Shown one piece after another: positions 27,277 to 34,554 of a stretch of 64,000 nt of DNA. A program made the translations under genes and the position numbers. The stretch is taken from NCBI GenBank assembly GCA_012840975.1, contig DUVP01000008.1, forward strand, positions 1 through 64,000, given 5' to 3'. Numbering within the stretch: position 1 is the first letter of the stretch; every line of letters begins with the position of its first letter. The stretch comes from Mogibacterium sp. (GTDB taxonomy: Bacteria; Bacillota; Clostridia; Peptostreptococcales; Anaerovoracaceae). The notes under the pieces are model-generated. The model saw only the letters and a program-made list of their open reading frames with translations, had not been told where the DNA came from and did no database searches.

Positions 27277-27533
27277 TAGAAATTCCTGATAAATTTAGCG
27301 ATTATGGCAGCTATTACAAATACTGCAATCATAGCTATAGATTGATATGGCTCTTTTACGTCATCTTGTCCAATGGCGGCGATTACAAGTGCCAAAAGAA
27401 TGGCAATCGGAAGATAGATTAAGCGTTTAACAAACAAGACCATATCGCCACCACATGAAAAATATTCAATCAACAAGGTAATGGCAATAAGGAATGCCAC
27501 GACTCCGATTGTAAAAAAATCAGGCTTTTTCAT
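27276..27533 (-). CDS. Small membrane protein (85 aa)
   Basis: A hydrophobic protein with about three spans (IGVVAFLIAITLLIEYF, LPIAILLALVIAAIG, IAMIAVFVIAAIIAKFI). GGGAGA, part of the end of the preceding S24 remnant, serves as ribosome site. No family is recognised. Confidence 0.55.
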   Translation of the reverse strand: MKKPDFFTIGVVAFLIAITLLIEYFSCGGDMVLFVKRLIYLPIAILLALVIAAIGQDDVKEPYQSIAMIAVFVIAAIIAKFIRNF

Positions 27534-27537
27534 CTTC

Positions 27538-27675
27538 TTATCTCCCTATATCTCTGATAAATCTCGTTACAATACCTTCAATCATTATCGGCAATTCCTC
27601 AACTTCTTTATCTATATAAAAATGTGGTGAATAGTCATCAAAATTGTCACCGATTAAAACAATGCCGTTTTCTTT
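27538..27675 (-). pseudogene. C-terminal remnant of a LexA/S24-type repressor (copy B)
   Basis: From the edge of repeat copy 4 the minus strand reads ENGIVLIGDNFDDYSPHFYI and ends EGIVTRFIRDIGR-stop. It is clearly related to copy A at 26927 and keeps its frame, but begins about 19 codons later in the domain. The break again coincides with the repeat edge. Confidence 0.65.
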
Positions 27676-27711
27676 GTTGAACGATGTACTATTTTTGGAG
27701 TATCATTTAAC
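27676..27711 (+). repeat. 36-bp palindromic repeat, copy 4 of 9
   Basis: GTTGAACGATGT ... GTATCATTTAAC. Left edge meets S24 remnant B; right edge lies one base from the stop codon of the next minus-strand gene remnant. Confidence 0.92.
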
Positions 27712-27712
27712 T

Positions 27713-27906
27713 TTAAAGAATATGAACGCTCGTTTCTTTTTCTATCTTAGATATTTCCTCAATCTGTCTAAGGTAATTCTTAAAACTTTCCTTCGCCTCT
27801 TCAGGGGCACCCTCACAAAGCACTAACGCAAGCTTACCATTTTCATTTCTTATAAACTTGCTCTCCAATCAGGATTAGTGCTCCAGTACATGTCTAGATT
27901 TGTCAT
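27713..27906 (-). pseudogene. Frameshifted small gene
   Basis: With GGAGG before ATG 27904-27906 the frame reads MTNLDMYWSTNPDWRASL-stop, while a shift of one base continues KFIRNENGKLALVLCEG and ends KIEKETSVHIL-stop at 27713. The whole would be about 63 residues. The start overlaps the stop of an upstream remnant as ATGA. The function is unknown, and a sequencing error cannot be excluded. Confidence 0.5.
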
Positions 27907-27950
27907 TTCAGCGCCTCCTTTCTCCATAAATCAATAAACTCTTTTGCAAA
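27903..27950 (-). pseudogene. C-terminal stub of a gene truncated at a repeat
   Basis: Fifteen codons, FAKEFIDLWRKEALK-stop, run from the edge of repeat copy 5 to a TGA that overlaps the next ATG. The ATGA overlap is what one expects of a former two-gene unit whose first gene has lost all but its end. Confidence 0.45.
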
Positions 27951-27986
27951 GTTGAACGATGCAGTATTTTTGGTGTATCATACAAA
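27951..27986 (+). repeat. 36-bp palindromic repeat, copy 5 of 9
   Basis: GTTGAACGATGC ... GTATCATACAAA. The right arm is the most decayed of the set. It lies 11 bp from the stop codon of the gene at 27998. Confidence 0.88.
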
Positions 27987-27997
27987 AATATCGTTTA

Positions 27998-28255
27998 TTA
28001 GTATAGCTTGTATTTCCTTATAACATCATACGCAAACGCTTTCCAATCAGGTGGTAATTCTTTAAGGCTTCCACAATCCACAACATTATCAGGACTAAAA
28101 GCCTCAACATCAGGGTTATGTTTCAAGGCTAAATCATAATCTTGCTCACTTCCTATCTTGCGTTTCATATCCCAATACTCGCCAAGCATATACTCCTTGA
28201 CACGACATAAAGCAGGTGTGCCTCCAATATATAAACTCTCGTCTATTTTTACCAT
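27998..28255 (-). CDS. Hypothetical protein (85 aa)
   Basis: A small soluble protein with AAAGGAG before its ATG. It contains LGEYWDMKRKIGSEQDYDLA and ends in a basic KYKLY. No family is recognised. It sits between a solitary HicB-like gene and a palindromic repeat. Confidence 0.5.
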   Translation of the reverse strand: MVKIDESLYIGGTPALCRVKEYMLGEYWDMKRKIGSEQDYDLALKHNPDVEAFSPDNVVDCGSLKELPPDWKAFAYDVIRKYKLY

Positions 28256-28342
28256 TTATCTATTCTCCTTTTCTTTATGTCATCAAAAGAAACTGTAGAT
28301 GATCTGGATAAAAAATTGCCGGATATACAAATTTCATAAAAA

Positions 28343-28750
28343 CTAGCCCTTCGAAGCAAGCTCTGCCTTTAATGCTTCCTGTAAAACCTGTGAGAAGTTG
28401 ATATTATTTTCCTGTGCTTTTGAGTTGAGCCATGCCGGTAACGTTACAGTTCTATTGACGGATTTATTTACATTCGCCAAGCGTACAGATGGCATAAATA
28501 CATCAACAAGAACCGCACGCTCATTACCATCAACGTGAACATCTAATAAAGCTGTTGGGCTTGGAATTACTTCCCCCTCTTCTTCAAGACCGCAGATAAG
28601 AACGCCTAGACACTCACGAGCCGAAAGGAGAGCGTCCTTGTCATCTGTGCCACTTGTAGCAACATCAAAATCCGGAAAAAATACGGCTATTTCCTGTCCT
28701 TCTTCGTATGTAAATATTGCCGGGTAATAATATCTATCTTGTCTTTTCAT
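28343..28750 (-). CDS. HicB-family antitoxin, second copy
   Basis: A 135-residue HicB-like protein. The N-terminal RNase H-like fold (YYYPAIFTYEEGQEIAVFFP, GVLICGLEEEGE) is followed by a C-terminal DNA-binding region with NRTVTLPAWLNSKAQENNIN (cited in part) and SQVLQEALKAEL. I start it at ATG 28748-28750. The open frame continues upstream into a remnant of a HicA gene, so a longer fused product from TTG 28877-28879 is possible. Without its toxin it would be an orphan antitoxin. Confidence 0.75.
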   Translation of the reverse strand: MKRQDRYYYPAIFTYEEGQEIAVFFPDFDVATSGTDDKDALLSARECLGVLICGLEEEGEVIPSPTALLDVHVDGNERAVLVDVFMPSVRLANVNKSVNRTVTLPAWLNSKAQENNINFSQVLQEALKAELASKG

Positions 28751-28897
28751 TGTATTAACTCTTATTATCCAGCATGACGAGGGTGGGTTATCTGTATAGT
28801 ACCCCGACTGTCTCTCAATGCTGTCTAAAGTCTTTCTTGGTATGTCTTTAACAGGATGCTTGACTGTTACTCTTAACAAAAAATCGAGATGTTTATT
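28751..28897 (-). pseudogene. HicA toxin C-terminal remnant in frame with hicB
   Basis: Upstream of the second hicB and in the same frame, LLRVTVKHPVKDIPRKTLDS and IERQSG match the end of HicA toxins (VTVP-H-x-K-DIP-x-x-TL-x-SI-x-x-Q-x-G). The N-terminal half, with the catalytic histidine, is missing. The remaining 50 bp up to repeat copy 6 are degenerate. Confidence 0.5.
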
Positions 28898-28947
28898 TCA
28901 GCAATATTATTTAGTTCGCCACTCATTTTCAAATTCAACTCATCGCT

Positions 28948-28983
28948 GTTTAACGATGCTCTATTTCAAGAGTATCATTCAAC
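28948..28983 (+). repeat. 36-bp palindromic repeat, copy 6 of 9
   Basis: GTTTAACGATGC ... GTATCATTCAAC. The right edge lies four bases from the stop codon of hicB; the left side faces the HicA remnant. Confidence 0.9.
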
Positions 28984-28987
28984 TAAA

Positions 28988-29401
28988 CTATCTCTGTGAA
29001 ATAGCGTTTGCCAACAAACCCTCAATTGCCTCCTGAGTAATTTTCGACAAGCTTAAACCATGCTTTTCTACATAGGTGTTCATATAAGCGGGTATGCTTA
29101 CATTTTTTCTTACCGATTTTTCGCCGTATTTTTCGGCGTATGCTTCCATATCAAGTACAAGCAGATTGACGATACCGTCTTCGCTATCAGGTACTATATC
29201 GCTCAGTTTACTTGCTTTAGGAATTGGATTTCCGTCTTCCAGTTCATCGAGAACCCAGCCGCTTGCTGCATCGGCACCCATAAATATAGCATCTGCAAGA
29301 TCCGAACCTTCGCTTACGCACCCGGGCAGATCCGGAACGACAACGGTATAACCTTCTGTCTCCTCACATGGATAAAAAATTGCCGGATATAATAATCTCA
29401 T
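28988..29401 (-). CDS. hicB: HicB antitoxin
   Basis: A 137-residue antitoxin. The HicB fold is marked by RLLYPAIFYPCEETEGYTVV and the DLPGCVSEG segment. The C-terminal part (RKNVSIPAYMNTYVEKHGLS) is a ribbon-helix-helix-like DNA-binding region. AGGAGG precedes the ATG. It follows hicA by 34 bp and should neutralise it and repress the promoter. Confidence 0.92.
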   Translation of the reverse strand: MRLLYPAIFYPCEETEGYTVVVPDLPGCVSEGSDLADAIFMGADAASGWVLDELEDGNPIPKASKLSDIVPDSEDGIVNLLVLDMEAYAEKYGEKSVRKNVSIPAYMNTYVEKHGLSLSKITQEAIEGLLANAISQR

Positions 29402-29435
29402 ATCTATTCCTCCTAATCACTGAACTCAAGGGAGC

Positions 29436-29618
29436 TTATTTCAGTCCCGCTTGTTCCAGTATTGACTTTACTGTTCTTTTATCGAGGTCGCCTGTGTGGA
29501 ACGGGATAGTGACCTTGCCAGGCTTCGACGGGTGTTTATAGTGACGGTGAGAACCTTTAGTGCTTTTTAATTTCCAGCCGTCTTTCTCGATAATTTTTTC
29601 TATCTCCCTTGCTCTCAT
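29436..29618 (-). CDS. hicA: HicA mRNA interferase toxin
   Basis: A 60-residue toxin of the double-stranded-RNA-binding-like fold. KGSHRHYKHP carries the catalytic histidine, and VTIPFHTGDLDKRTVKSILE is the usual second half. It cleaves mRNA when free. GAGGAA precedes the ATG, and a strong promoter lies upstream. The pair looks functional. Confidence 0.93.
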   Translation of the reverse strand: MRAREIEKIIEKDGWKLKSTKGSHRHYKHPSKPGKVTIPFHTGDLDKRTVKSILEQAGLK

Positions 29619-29640
29619 GTCTTTTCCTCACTATGACTAT

Positions 29641-29669
29641 ATTATACACACTATACACAACATTATCAA
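29641..29669 (-). promoter_or_regulatory. hicAB promoter with direct repeats
   Basis: Minus strand TTGATA (29664-29669), 17-bp spacer, TATAAT (29641-29646). Two direct TGTGTATA repeats overlap the spacer and the -10 box and are candidate HicB binding sites. Confidence 0.65.
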
Positions 29670-29685
29670 GAGAAAATACACTTGG

Positions 29686-29721
29686 GTTGAACGATGCACC
29701 ATTTTGGGAGTAGCATTCAAT
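29686..29721 (+). repeat. 36-bp palindromic repeat, copy 7 of 9
   Basis: GTTGAACGATGC ... GTAGCATTCAAT, lying just upstream of the hicAB promoter and 45 bp from the stop of the next gene. Confidence 0.9.
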
Positions 29722-29766
29722 AATTTTTAAACTTAATCTAAAATTCTCGTACCTTACCGATACGAC

Positions 29767-30102
29767 TCACACCATGTTAAAACCAACACCTAGCATCGTC
29801 ATGATTGCACGGATAAGCAATACAATGCAATACATAATTACCGGTGAAATAATAGGGATTGCCAGCAGATATATAATATATCCTGAAACAATAAACGCCT
29901 CCCCGTGTTTCTTTTTCATAGTAATGACAATTACCGAATTCAGAATTCCTATTAAAAGCAATCCTACCATCACGATTAGCCAATCCCCAAAATAAAGTTC
30001 TCTCCATGTTAAACACAGCAACTTATACGCAACCATGAAACTGAAAACAAAATTTAAAATAACAATAATCGGAACTATTTTTCTCTTATTAAAGTCATTC
30101 AT
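29767..30102 (-). CDS. Hypothetical membrane protein (111 aa)
   Basis: A protein with about three to four transmembrane segments and GAGGAT ten bases before its ATG. It has no recognised motif. It follows a related-looking small membrane protein gene at 63 bp. Confidence 0.5.
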   Translation of the reverse strand: MNDFNKRKIVPIIVILNFVFSFMVAYKLLCLTWRELYFGDWLIVMVGLLLIGILNSVIVITMKKKHGEAFIVSGYIIYLLAIPIISPVIMYCIVLLIRAIMTMLGVGFNMV

Positions 30103-30165
30103 TTATATGTATCCTCTTTAATTCTTTTATACTTCTACATTTACTTATTTTGCTTGTGCAGTAAT

Positions 30166-30441
30166 CTAAATTAAAATCTGTGATATAAAACTTCCTACTA
30201 AAAGAGGAATCACGACGGTCGTTAAAATCATATAAGCCCGTCTTTTTTCAAACCTGTCATTTATACGCAAGCATAAATAAGTCAATACCGAAAGTATTAA
30301 TACATTCATTCCGATATAAACACAAACCCAAATCTCACCGGAAACGTAATAATATAGACTGTTAAAGGTACCCGAGATAATGCTCCCTATTGTGAGCAAA
30401 GCATTAGAATATTCTTTTGCACCACATTCTTTGTTTTTCAT
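30166..30441 (-). CDS. Small membrane protein (91 aa)
   Basis: A hydrophobic protein of about three spans ending in VVIPLLVGSFISQILI. The frame is open further upstream through a repeat, but ATG 30439-30441 with AAAGGA eight bases before it is the natural start. Repeat copy 8 ends only 17 bases before the start codon, so a hairpin would sit in its leader. Confidence 0.55.
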   Translation of the reverse strand: MKNKECGAKEYSNALLTIGSIISGTFNSLYYYVSGEIWVCVYIGMNVLILSVLTYLCLRINDRFEKRRAYMILTTVVIPLLVGSFISQILI

Positions 30442-30457
30442 AAAATTTTCCTTTCTG

Positions 30458-30493
30458 GTTGAACGATGCACTATTTTTGGAGTATCATTCAAC
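30458..30493 (+). repeat. 36-bp palindromic repeat, copy 8 of 9
   Basis: GTTGAACGATGC ... GTATCATTCAAC, identical in arms to the consensus. Confidence 0.93.
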
Positions 30494-30564
30494 TTAAAAT
30501 GCTTACCAACCTTAAAATTATCGCCCAGAGTTTGTGTCAAGGTCATACTCCATTGCAGCATTAT

Positions 30565-30813
30565 CTATAACAATGCAATAATCAAATTTGCTATCAATCC
30601 TTGAATTAATGCAATATAGGCAAGTTTATGCTTTTCATCTTCTTTATTTCGCGACATATAAATAACGGAATAAACAATACCTGCATCTGCAACTAAACAA
30701 AATAACGCTTGTATCCCCCTGGATAACGGTTGAATCTTCCCGAATGTTACAGCAAGACCTAAAGTACCCAAAACTATAATGAGAATGCTTTCGATGAATA
30801 AAACTTTTCTCAT
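30565..30813 (-). CDS. Small membrane protein (82 aa)
   Basis: AGGAGG precedes the ATG. It has two to three hydrophobic spans (ILIIVLGTLGLAVTFG, ALFCLVADAGIVYSVIYM, AYIALIQGLIANLIIALL) and short polar loops. No family is recognised. About 70 bp of possible gene debris follow it before repeat copy 8. Confidence 0.55.
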   Translation of the reverse strand: MRKVLFIESILIIVLGTLGLAVTFGKIQPLSRGIQALFCLVADAGIVYSVIYMSRNKEDEKHKLAYIALIQGLIANLIIALL

Positions 30814-30851
30814 AGAAACCTCCTAATTAAGTTGTGTCCTCTCCCAATATT

Positions 30852-30887
30852 ACTGAACGATGCACCATTTTTGGAGTATCATTCAAC
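30852..30887 (+). repeat. 36-bp palindromic repeat, copy 9 of 9
   Basis: CTGAACGATGC ... GTATCATTCAAC, lying 10 bases from the stop codon of a glyoxalase remnant. Confidence 0.92.
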
Positions 30888-30897
30888 CTATATCATC

Positions 30898-31110
30898 TTA
30901 AAAATCTTTCGGCACTATTTCTATCCAGTAATCATCGGGGTCAGTTATAAAATATATTCCCATATCTTCATTTTCAAATACTACGCACTCCATTTCTTTG
31001 TGTTTCTTGAGTGCCCCTTCATAGTCGTCCGTTCCAAGTGCTAAATGGAACTCATTATCTCCTAAGTTATAAGGCTCCTCGTTTTTTCGGATATTTTGGT
31101 GTTTAAACCT
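30898..31110 (-). pseudogene. Glyoxalase/VOC-family C-terminal remnant
   Basis: About 70 codons without a start read EPYNLGDNEFHLALGTDDYE, then GIYFITDPDDYWIEIVPKDF-stop, which is the second half of a lactoylglutathione-lyase-like VOC protein. A few codons of the first half (TDKFRFAVLKK) follow upstream in another frame. The gene is truncated and frameshifted. Confidence 0.65.
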
Positions 31111-31158
31111 TTTTCAGCACTGCAAACCGGAATTTGTCAGTTTTAAAAATATTATCAA

Positions 31159-31665
31159 TTAGCCATTATTCAAATACTGAATGATATTCCACTGTAGTTT
31201 CTTATACCGCCGTAAAGTATCTTTATTCTTCCCACAATACTCTCTTGCAACTTCTTGATTTGGAACATAACTCACTGGAATATTATATAAATCAAACTGC
31301 TCTCTGGTTAGGTCAACATATCTGCCATTCAACTTATTGAAATAATGAGTACCACCATCAACTTTTATTTTATGAATCGTACCGCCAAACATATCATAAA
31401 CCAACATAGCCGTTATAGCACACTGTCCATAAGAAGGATCATTGGCAACCCATTCTTCTTGGCAAGCCGGATATGCCGTGTCTCTACTCCAACACTGTTC
31501 CAGCACCGCAAATAATTCTAAAAGATTCGTCACTCCCGGAAATTGAGCTACCGGCTTGCATTCCATATATCCACACTCATCTCCATAGAAATAATATTTT
31601 TGCGTTCTAATTTTATTAACCATTTTTTCTATGGCATCTAATACCGTTGAATTCTTATCGCTCAT
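31159..31665 (-). CDS. YunG-like protein
   Basis: A 168-residue protein with the YunG pattern: a cysteine/tryptophan segment (LEQCWSRDTAYPACQEEW), GQCAITAMLVYDMFGG, and a conserved GGTHYFNKLNGRYVDLTREQ. I start it at the ATG of MSDKNS because the upstream GTG lies within the AAGGTG ribosome site. It follows uvrA by 12 bp and is probably cotranscribed. The biochemical role is not known to me. Confidence 0.75.
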   Translation of the reverse strand: MSDKNSTVLDAIEKMVNKIRTQKYYFYGDECGYMECKPVAQFPGVTNLLELFAVLEQCWSRDTAYPACQEEWVANDPSYGQCAITAMLVYDMFGGTIHKIKVDGGTHYFNKLNGRYVDLTREQFDLYNIPVSYVPNQEVAREYCGKNKDTLRRYKKLQWNIIQYLNNG

Positions 31666-31677
31666 AACCACACCTTC

Positions 31678-34524
31678 TTATTTTTTATTCAAGGTTTTCT
31701 TAAGATATAGTCCCGTATAAGATTTTTCGTCTTCGGCAATTTCTTCAGGTGTGCCTTCGGCTACTAAATATCCGCCCTCATCGCCGCCCTCCGGACCGAG
31801 GTCTATGATATAGTCGGCCTGCTTTATAACATCTAAATTATGTTCTATGATGACTATGGTATTTCCTTCGTCTGCCAGTCTGTTGAGCACATAAAGCAAT
31901 TTCTCTACGTCAGCAAAGTGCAGACCCGTTGTCGGCTCATCCAGTATATAAAGGGTTTTGCCCGTACTTCTCTTTGATAACTCTGTAGCCAGTTTTATCC
32001 TCTGAGCTTCTCCTCCCGAAAGCTGGGTCGAAGGCTGACCTAAAGTTATATATCCGAGTCCGACATCATCTAAGGTTTTCAGATATCTGAGTATTGTCGT
32101 TTGGTTCTCGAAGAATGACAGAGCCTCGGTGACGGTCATATTGAGAATGTCTGAAATATTCTTACCCTTATATTTAACTTCTAAGGTTTCTTTATTATAT
32201 CTTGCACCTCCGCACACTTCACAAGGAACGAATATATCGGGAAGGAAGTTCATTTCTACTTTGATTATCCCGTCGCCCCGACAATGCTCACAGCGTCCGC
32301 CCTTAACATTAAAGCTGAATCTTCCCGGCTTATATCCTCTCATTTTGGCTTCCGGCATTTCGGAAAACAGAGTCCTTATATGAGTGAACATACCTGTATA
32401 TGTCGCCGGATTGGATCTCGGTGTTTTCCCTATCGGCGACTGGTCGATGTCGATTACTTTGTCAAAGTTTTCGATTCCTTCTATCTTCTTGAACTTGCCG
32501 GGCTTCATCTGGGTTCTGTTTGTTATCCTTGAAACGCCTTTATACAGTATCTCGTTGACCAGGCTTGATTTTCCCGAACCCGAAACACCCGTAACCAGAA
32601 CCAGATTACCTACGGGAATTTTGACATCGATGCTCTTGAGATTGTTTTCAGCTGCTCCGATTATCTTGAGGTAATTGCCGTTTCCCTTTCTTCTTACAGT
32701 CGGAGTTTTGATTTTTCTTTTTCCGGACAGGAATTGCCCCGTTATCGATTCCGGGCAGGCTTTGATGTCTTCTATCGTTCCCTGTGCAACCAGTTCACCG
32801 CCGTTTATGCCCGCACCGGGTCCTATGTCTACTATATGGTCCGCGGCATACATCGTGTCCTCATCATGCTCTACTATAATCAGTGTATTGCCCATGTCGG
32901 TAAGACTTCTGAGTGCCGCTATCAGCTTATCGTTGTCTCTTTGGTGGAGACCTATCGAAGGCTCGTCTAAAATATACAAAACTCCGACGAGGCCCGATCC
33001 TATCTGAGTAGCCAGACGTATTCTCTGTGATTCGCCGCCCGAAAGTGAGCCGGCGGAGCGGCTGAGAGTAAGGTATCCAAGACCGACATTCTTAAGAAAC
33101 TGCAGTCTTTGTCTGATCTCTTTAGTAATCATCTCGCTTATCTTTTTTTCTCTGTCCGTTAATCTGTCCTGAAGGTTTTCAAAGAAGTCTATAGCCTGAA
33201 CCACGGAAAGATCTGTCAGTTCCATGATATTAATGCCGTCCACGGTGACAGCCAGCACTATATCCTTGAGCTTTCTTCCTTTGCATGCAGGGCAAGGTTC
33301 CTGAGTCATCATGTCGCTGATTTTGTTCTTGATATAATCGGAATTTGTCTCACCCCATCTTCTTTCAAGGCTCGGTATGACTCCTTCAAAAGTGTGATTC
33401 ATATGCGATACCCGACCCGACTTGCTCTTGTACAAATAGTTCAATTTTCTTGTTCCCGTGCCGTGCAAAACTTCTCTCTTGAATTCCGCAGGAAGATCCT
33501 TAAACGGAGTGTCAAGACTTGCATTGTGATGCTCTGCAAGTTTTCCGATTACGGTTCGATAATAACCCATCGCATCCAAAGATGAATAGACAGGGTTGAT
33601 TGCTCCCTCCGCTATGCTTTTGTTCTCATCCGTTACTACCGCATTATCTGAAATTCTCAAAGTAAAACCTAATCCCGTACAGGTTTCGCAGGCACCGTAA
33701 GGAGCGTTGAATGAAAACATCCTCGGTTCCATCTCCTCTATGCTTATGCCGTGTTCAGGACATGCAAGTTTGGTAGAGTATGTCGCTTCTTCGGCATCTT
33801 TGCCCGTACCGAAAATCACAACGCAAAGACCCTCACCCTCTCTGATTGCAAGCTCGATCGCTTCGGCAATTCTGCTTCGGTTATCTTCTCTGATGACTAT
33901 TCTGTCTACGACGATTTCTATCGTGTGTTTAATATTTTTTGCGAGCTCTATCGGATCCTCGTCAAGCCTCTTCATCTCTCCGTCGACTCTGATCCTTGTA
34001 AAACCGTCTCTTCTTATTCTCTCAAGTACGGATTTATGCTCGCCTTTGCGTCCGCGTATGATAGGTGCCAGAACCGTAATTCTTGTTTCGATTCCATGTT
34101 CTTTTATATTTTCTATAATGCTGTCGACGGACTGGCTTGTAATCTCCCTGCCGCAAATCGGACAATGCGGAATACCGATTCTTGCATATAGCAATCTGAG
34201 ATAATCGTATATCTCTGTGACGGTTCCGACTGTCGAACGCGGATTCTTATTGCTGCTCTTCTGATCTATGCTTATGGCCGGTGACAGACCTTCTATCGAT
34301 TGAACATCCGGCTTTTTCATCAGACCTAAAAACTGTCTCGCATACGAAGAAAGCGACTCGACATACTTCTTCTGTCCTTCTGCGTAAATTGTGTCAAATG
34401 CAAGCGAAGACTTGCCGGAACCCGACAAGCCTGTCAAAACTATCATTTTGTCTCTCGGAATATTTACGTCTATACTCTTAAGGTTATGCTCCCTGGCACC
34501 CTTTATTACTATGTTTTTTTCCAT
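31678..34524 (-). CDS. uvrA: Excinuclease ABC subunit A
   Basis: A 948-residue damage sensor of nucleotide excision repair with two ABC ATPase modules ([14 protein letters not shown] near residue 30; [13 protein letters not shown] in the second half), both signature motifs (SGGESQRI and SGGEAQRI), and zinc-binding CPICG, CETC and CEVCGG clusters. Length and order are normal. It follows uvrB by 30 bp. Confidence 0.97.
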   Translation of the reverse strand: MEKNIVIKGAREHNLKSIDVNIPRDKMIVLTGLSGSGKSSLAFDTIYAEGQKKYVESLSSYARQFLGLMKKPDVQSIEGLSPAISIDQKSSNKNPRSTVGTVTEIYDYLRLLYARIGIPHCPICGREITSQSVDSIIENIKEHGIETRITVLAPIIRGRKGEHKSVLERIRRDGFTRIRVDGEMKRLDEDPIELAKNIKHTIEIVVDRIVIREDNRSRIAEAIELAIREGEGLCVVIFGTGKDAEEATYSTKLACPEHGISIEEMEPRMFSFNAPYGACETCTGLGFTLRISDNAVVTDENKSIAEGAINPVYSSLDAMGYYRTVIGKLAEHHNASLDTPFKDLPAEFKREVLHGTGTRKLNYLYKSKSGRVSHMNHTFEGVIPSLERRWGETNSDYIKNKISDMMTQEPCPACKGRKLKDIVLAVTVDGINIMELTDLSVVQAIDFFENLQDRLTDREKKISEMITKEIRQRLQFLKNVGLGYLTLSRSAGSLSGGESQRIRLATQIGSGLVGVLYILDEPSIGLHQRDNDKLIAALRSLTDMGNTLIIVEHDEDTMYAADHIVDIGPGAGINGGELVAQGTIEDIKACPESITGQFLSGKRKIKTPTVRRKGNGNYLKIIGAAENNLKSIDVKIPVGNLVLVTGVSGSGKSSLVNEILYKGVSRITNRTQMKPGKFKKIEGIENFDKVIDIDQSPIGKTPRSNPATYTGMFTHIRTLFSEMPEAKMRGYKPGRFSFNVKGGRCEHCRGDGIIKVEMNFLPDIFVPCEVCGGARYNKETLEVKYKGKNISDILNMTVTEALSFFENQTTILRYLKTLDDVGLGYITLGQPSTQLSGGEAQRIKLATELSKRSTGKTLYILDEPTTGLHFADVEKLLYVLNRLADEGNTIVIIEHNLDVIKQADYIIDLGPEGGDEGGYLVAEGTPEEIAEDEKSYTGLYLKKTLNKK

Positions 34525-34554
34525 TATCTGTGTTTATCCTCTATAGCTTTTTAT

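Noticed and set aside
30442-30561. 40-residue extension of the small membrane protein through repeat copy 8
   Set aside because: It would translate the repeat, has no ribosome site, and AAAGGA serves the inner ATG.
27127-30887. Palindromic repeats as integron attC sites
   Set aside because: An attC site begins with RYYYAAC and ends with GTTRRRY on both strands. These repeats begin with GTTGAAC and end with ATTCAAC, the inside-out order, and at 36 bp are shorter than known attC sites. No integron integrase is visible.
23329-30887. Palindromic repeats as a CRISPR array
   Set aside because: Spacing is irregular (about 90 to 3,600 bp), genes lie between copies, and no cas gene is present.
25252-31158. 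Integrated prophage or complete integrative element
   Set aside because: Only S24 repressor tails and a possible integrase stub are seen. There are no structural, replication or conjugation genes and no att pair.
33707-34204. 165-codon plus-strand frame inside uvrA
   Set aside because: It lies fully inside a well-supported minus-strand uvrA and has no recognisable protein sequence.
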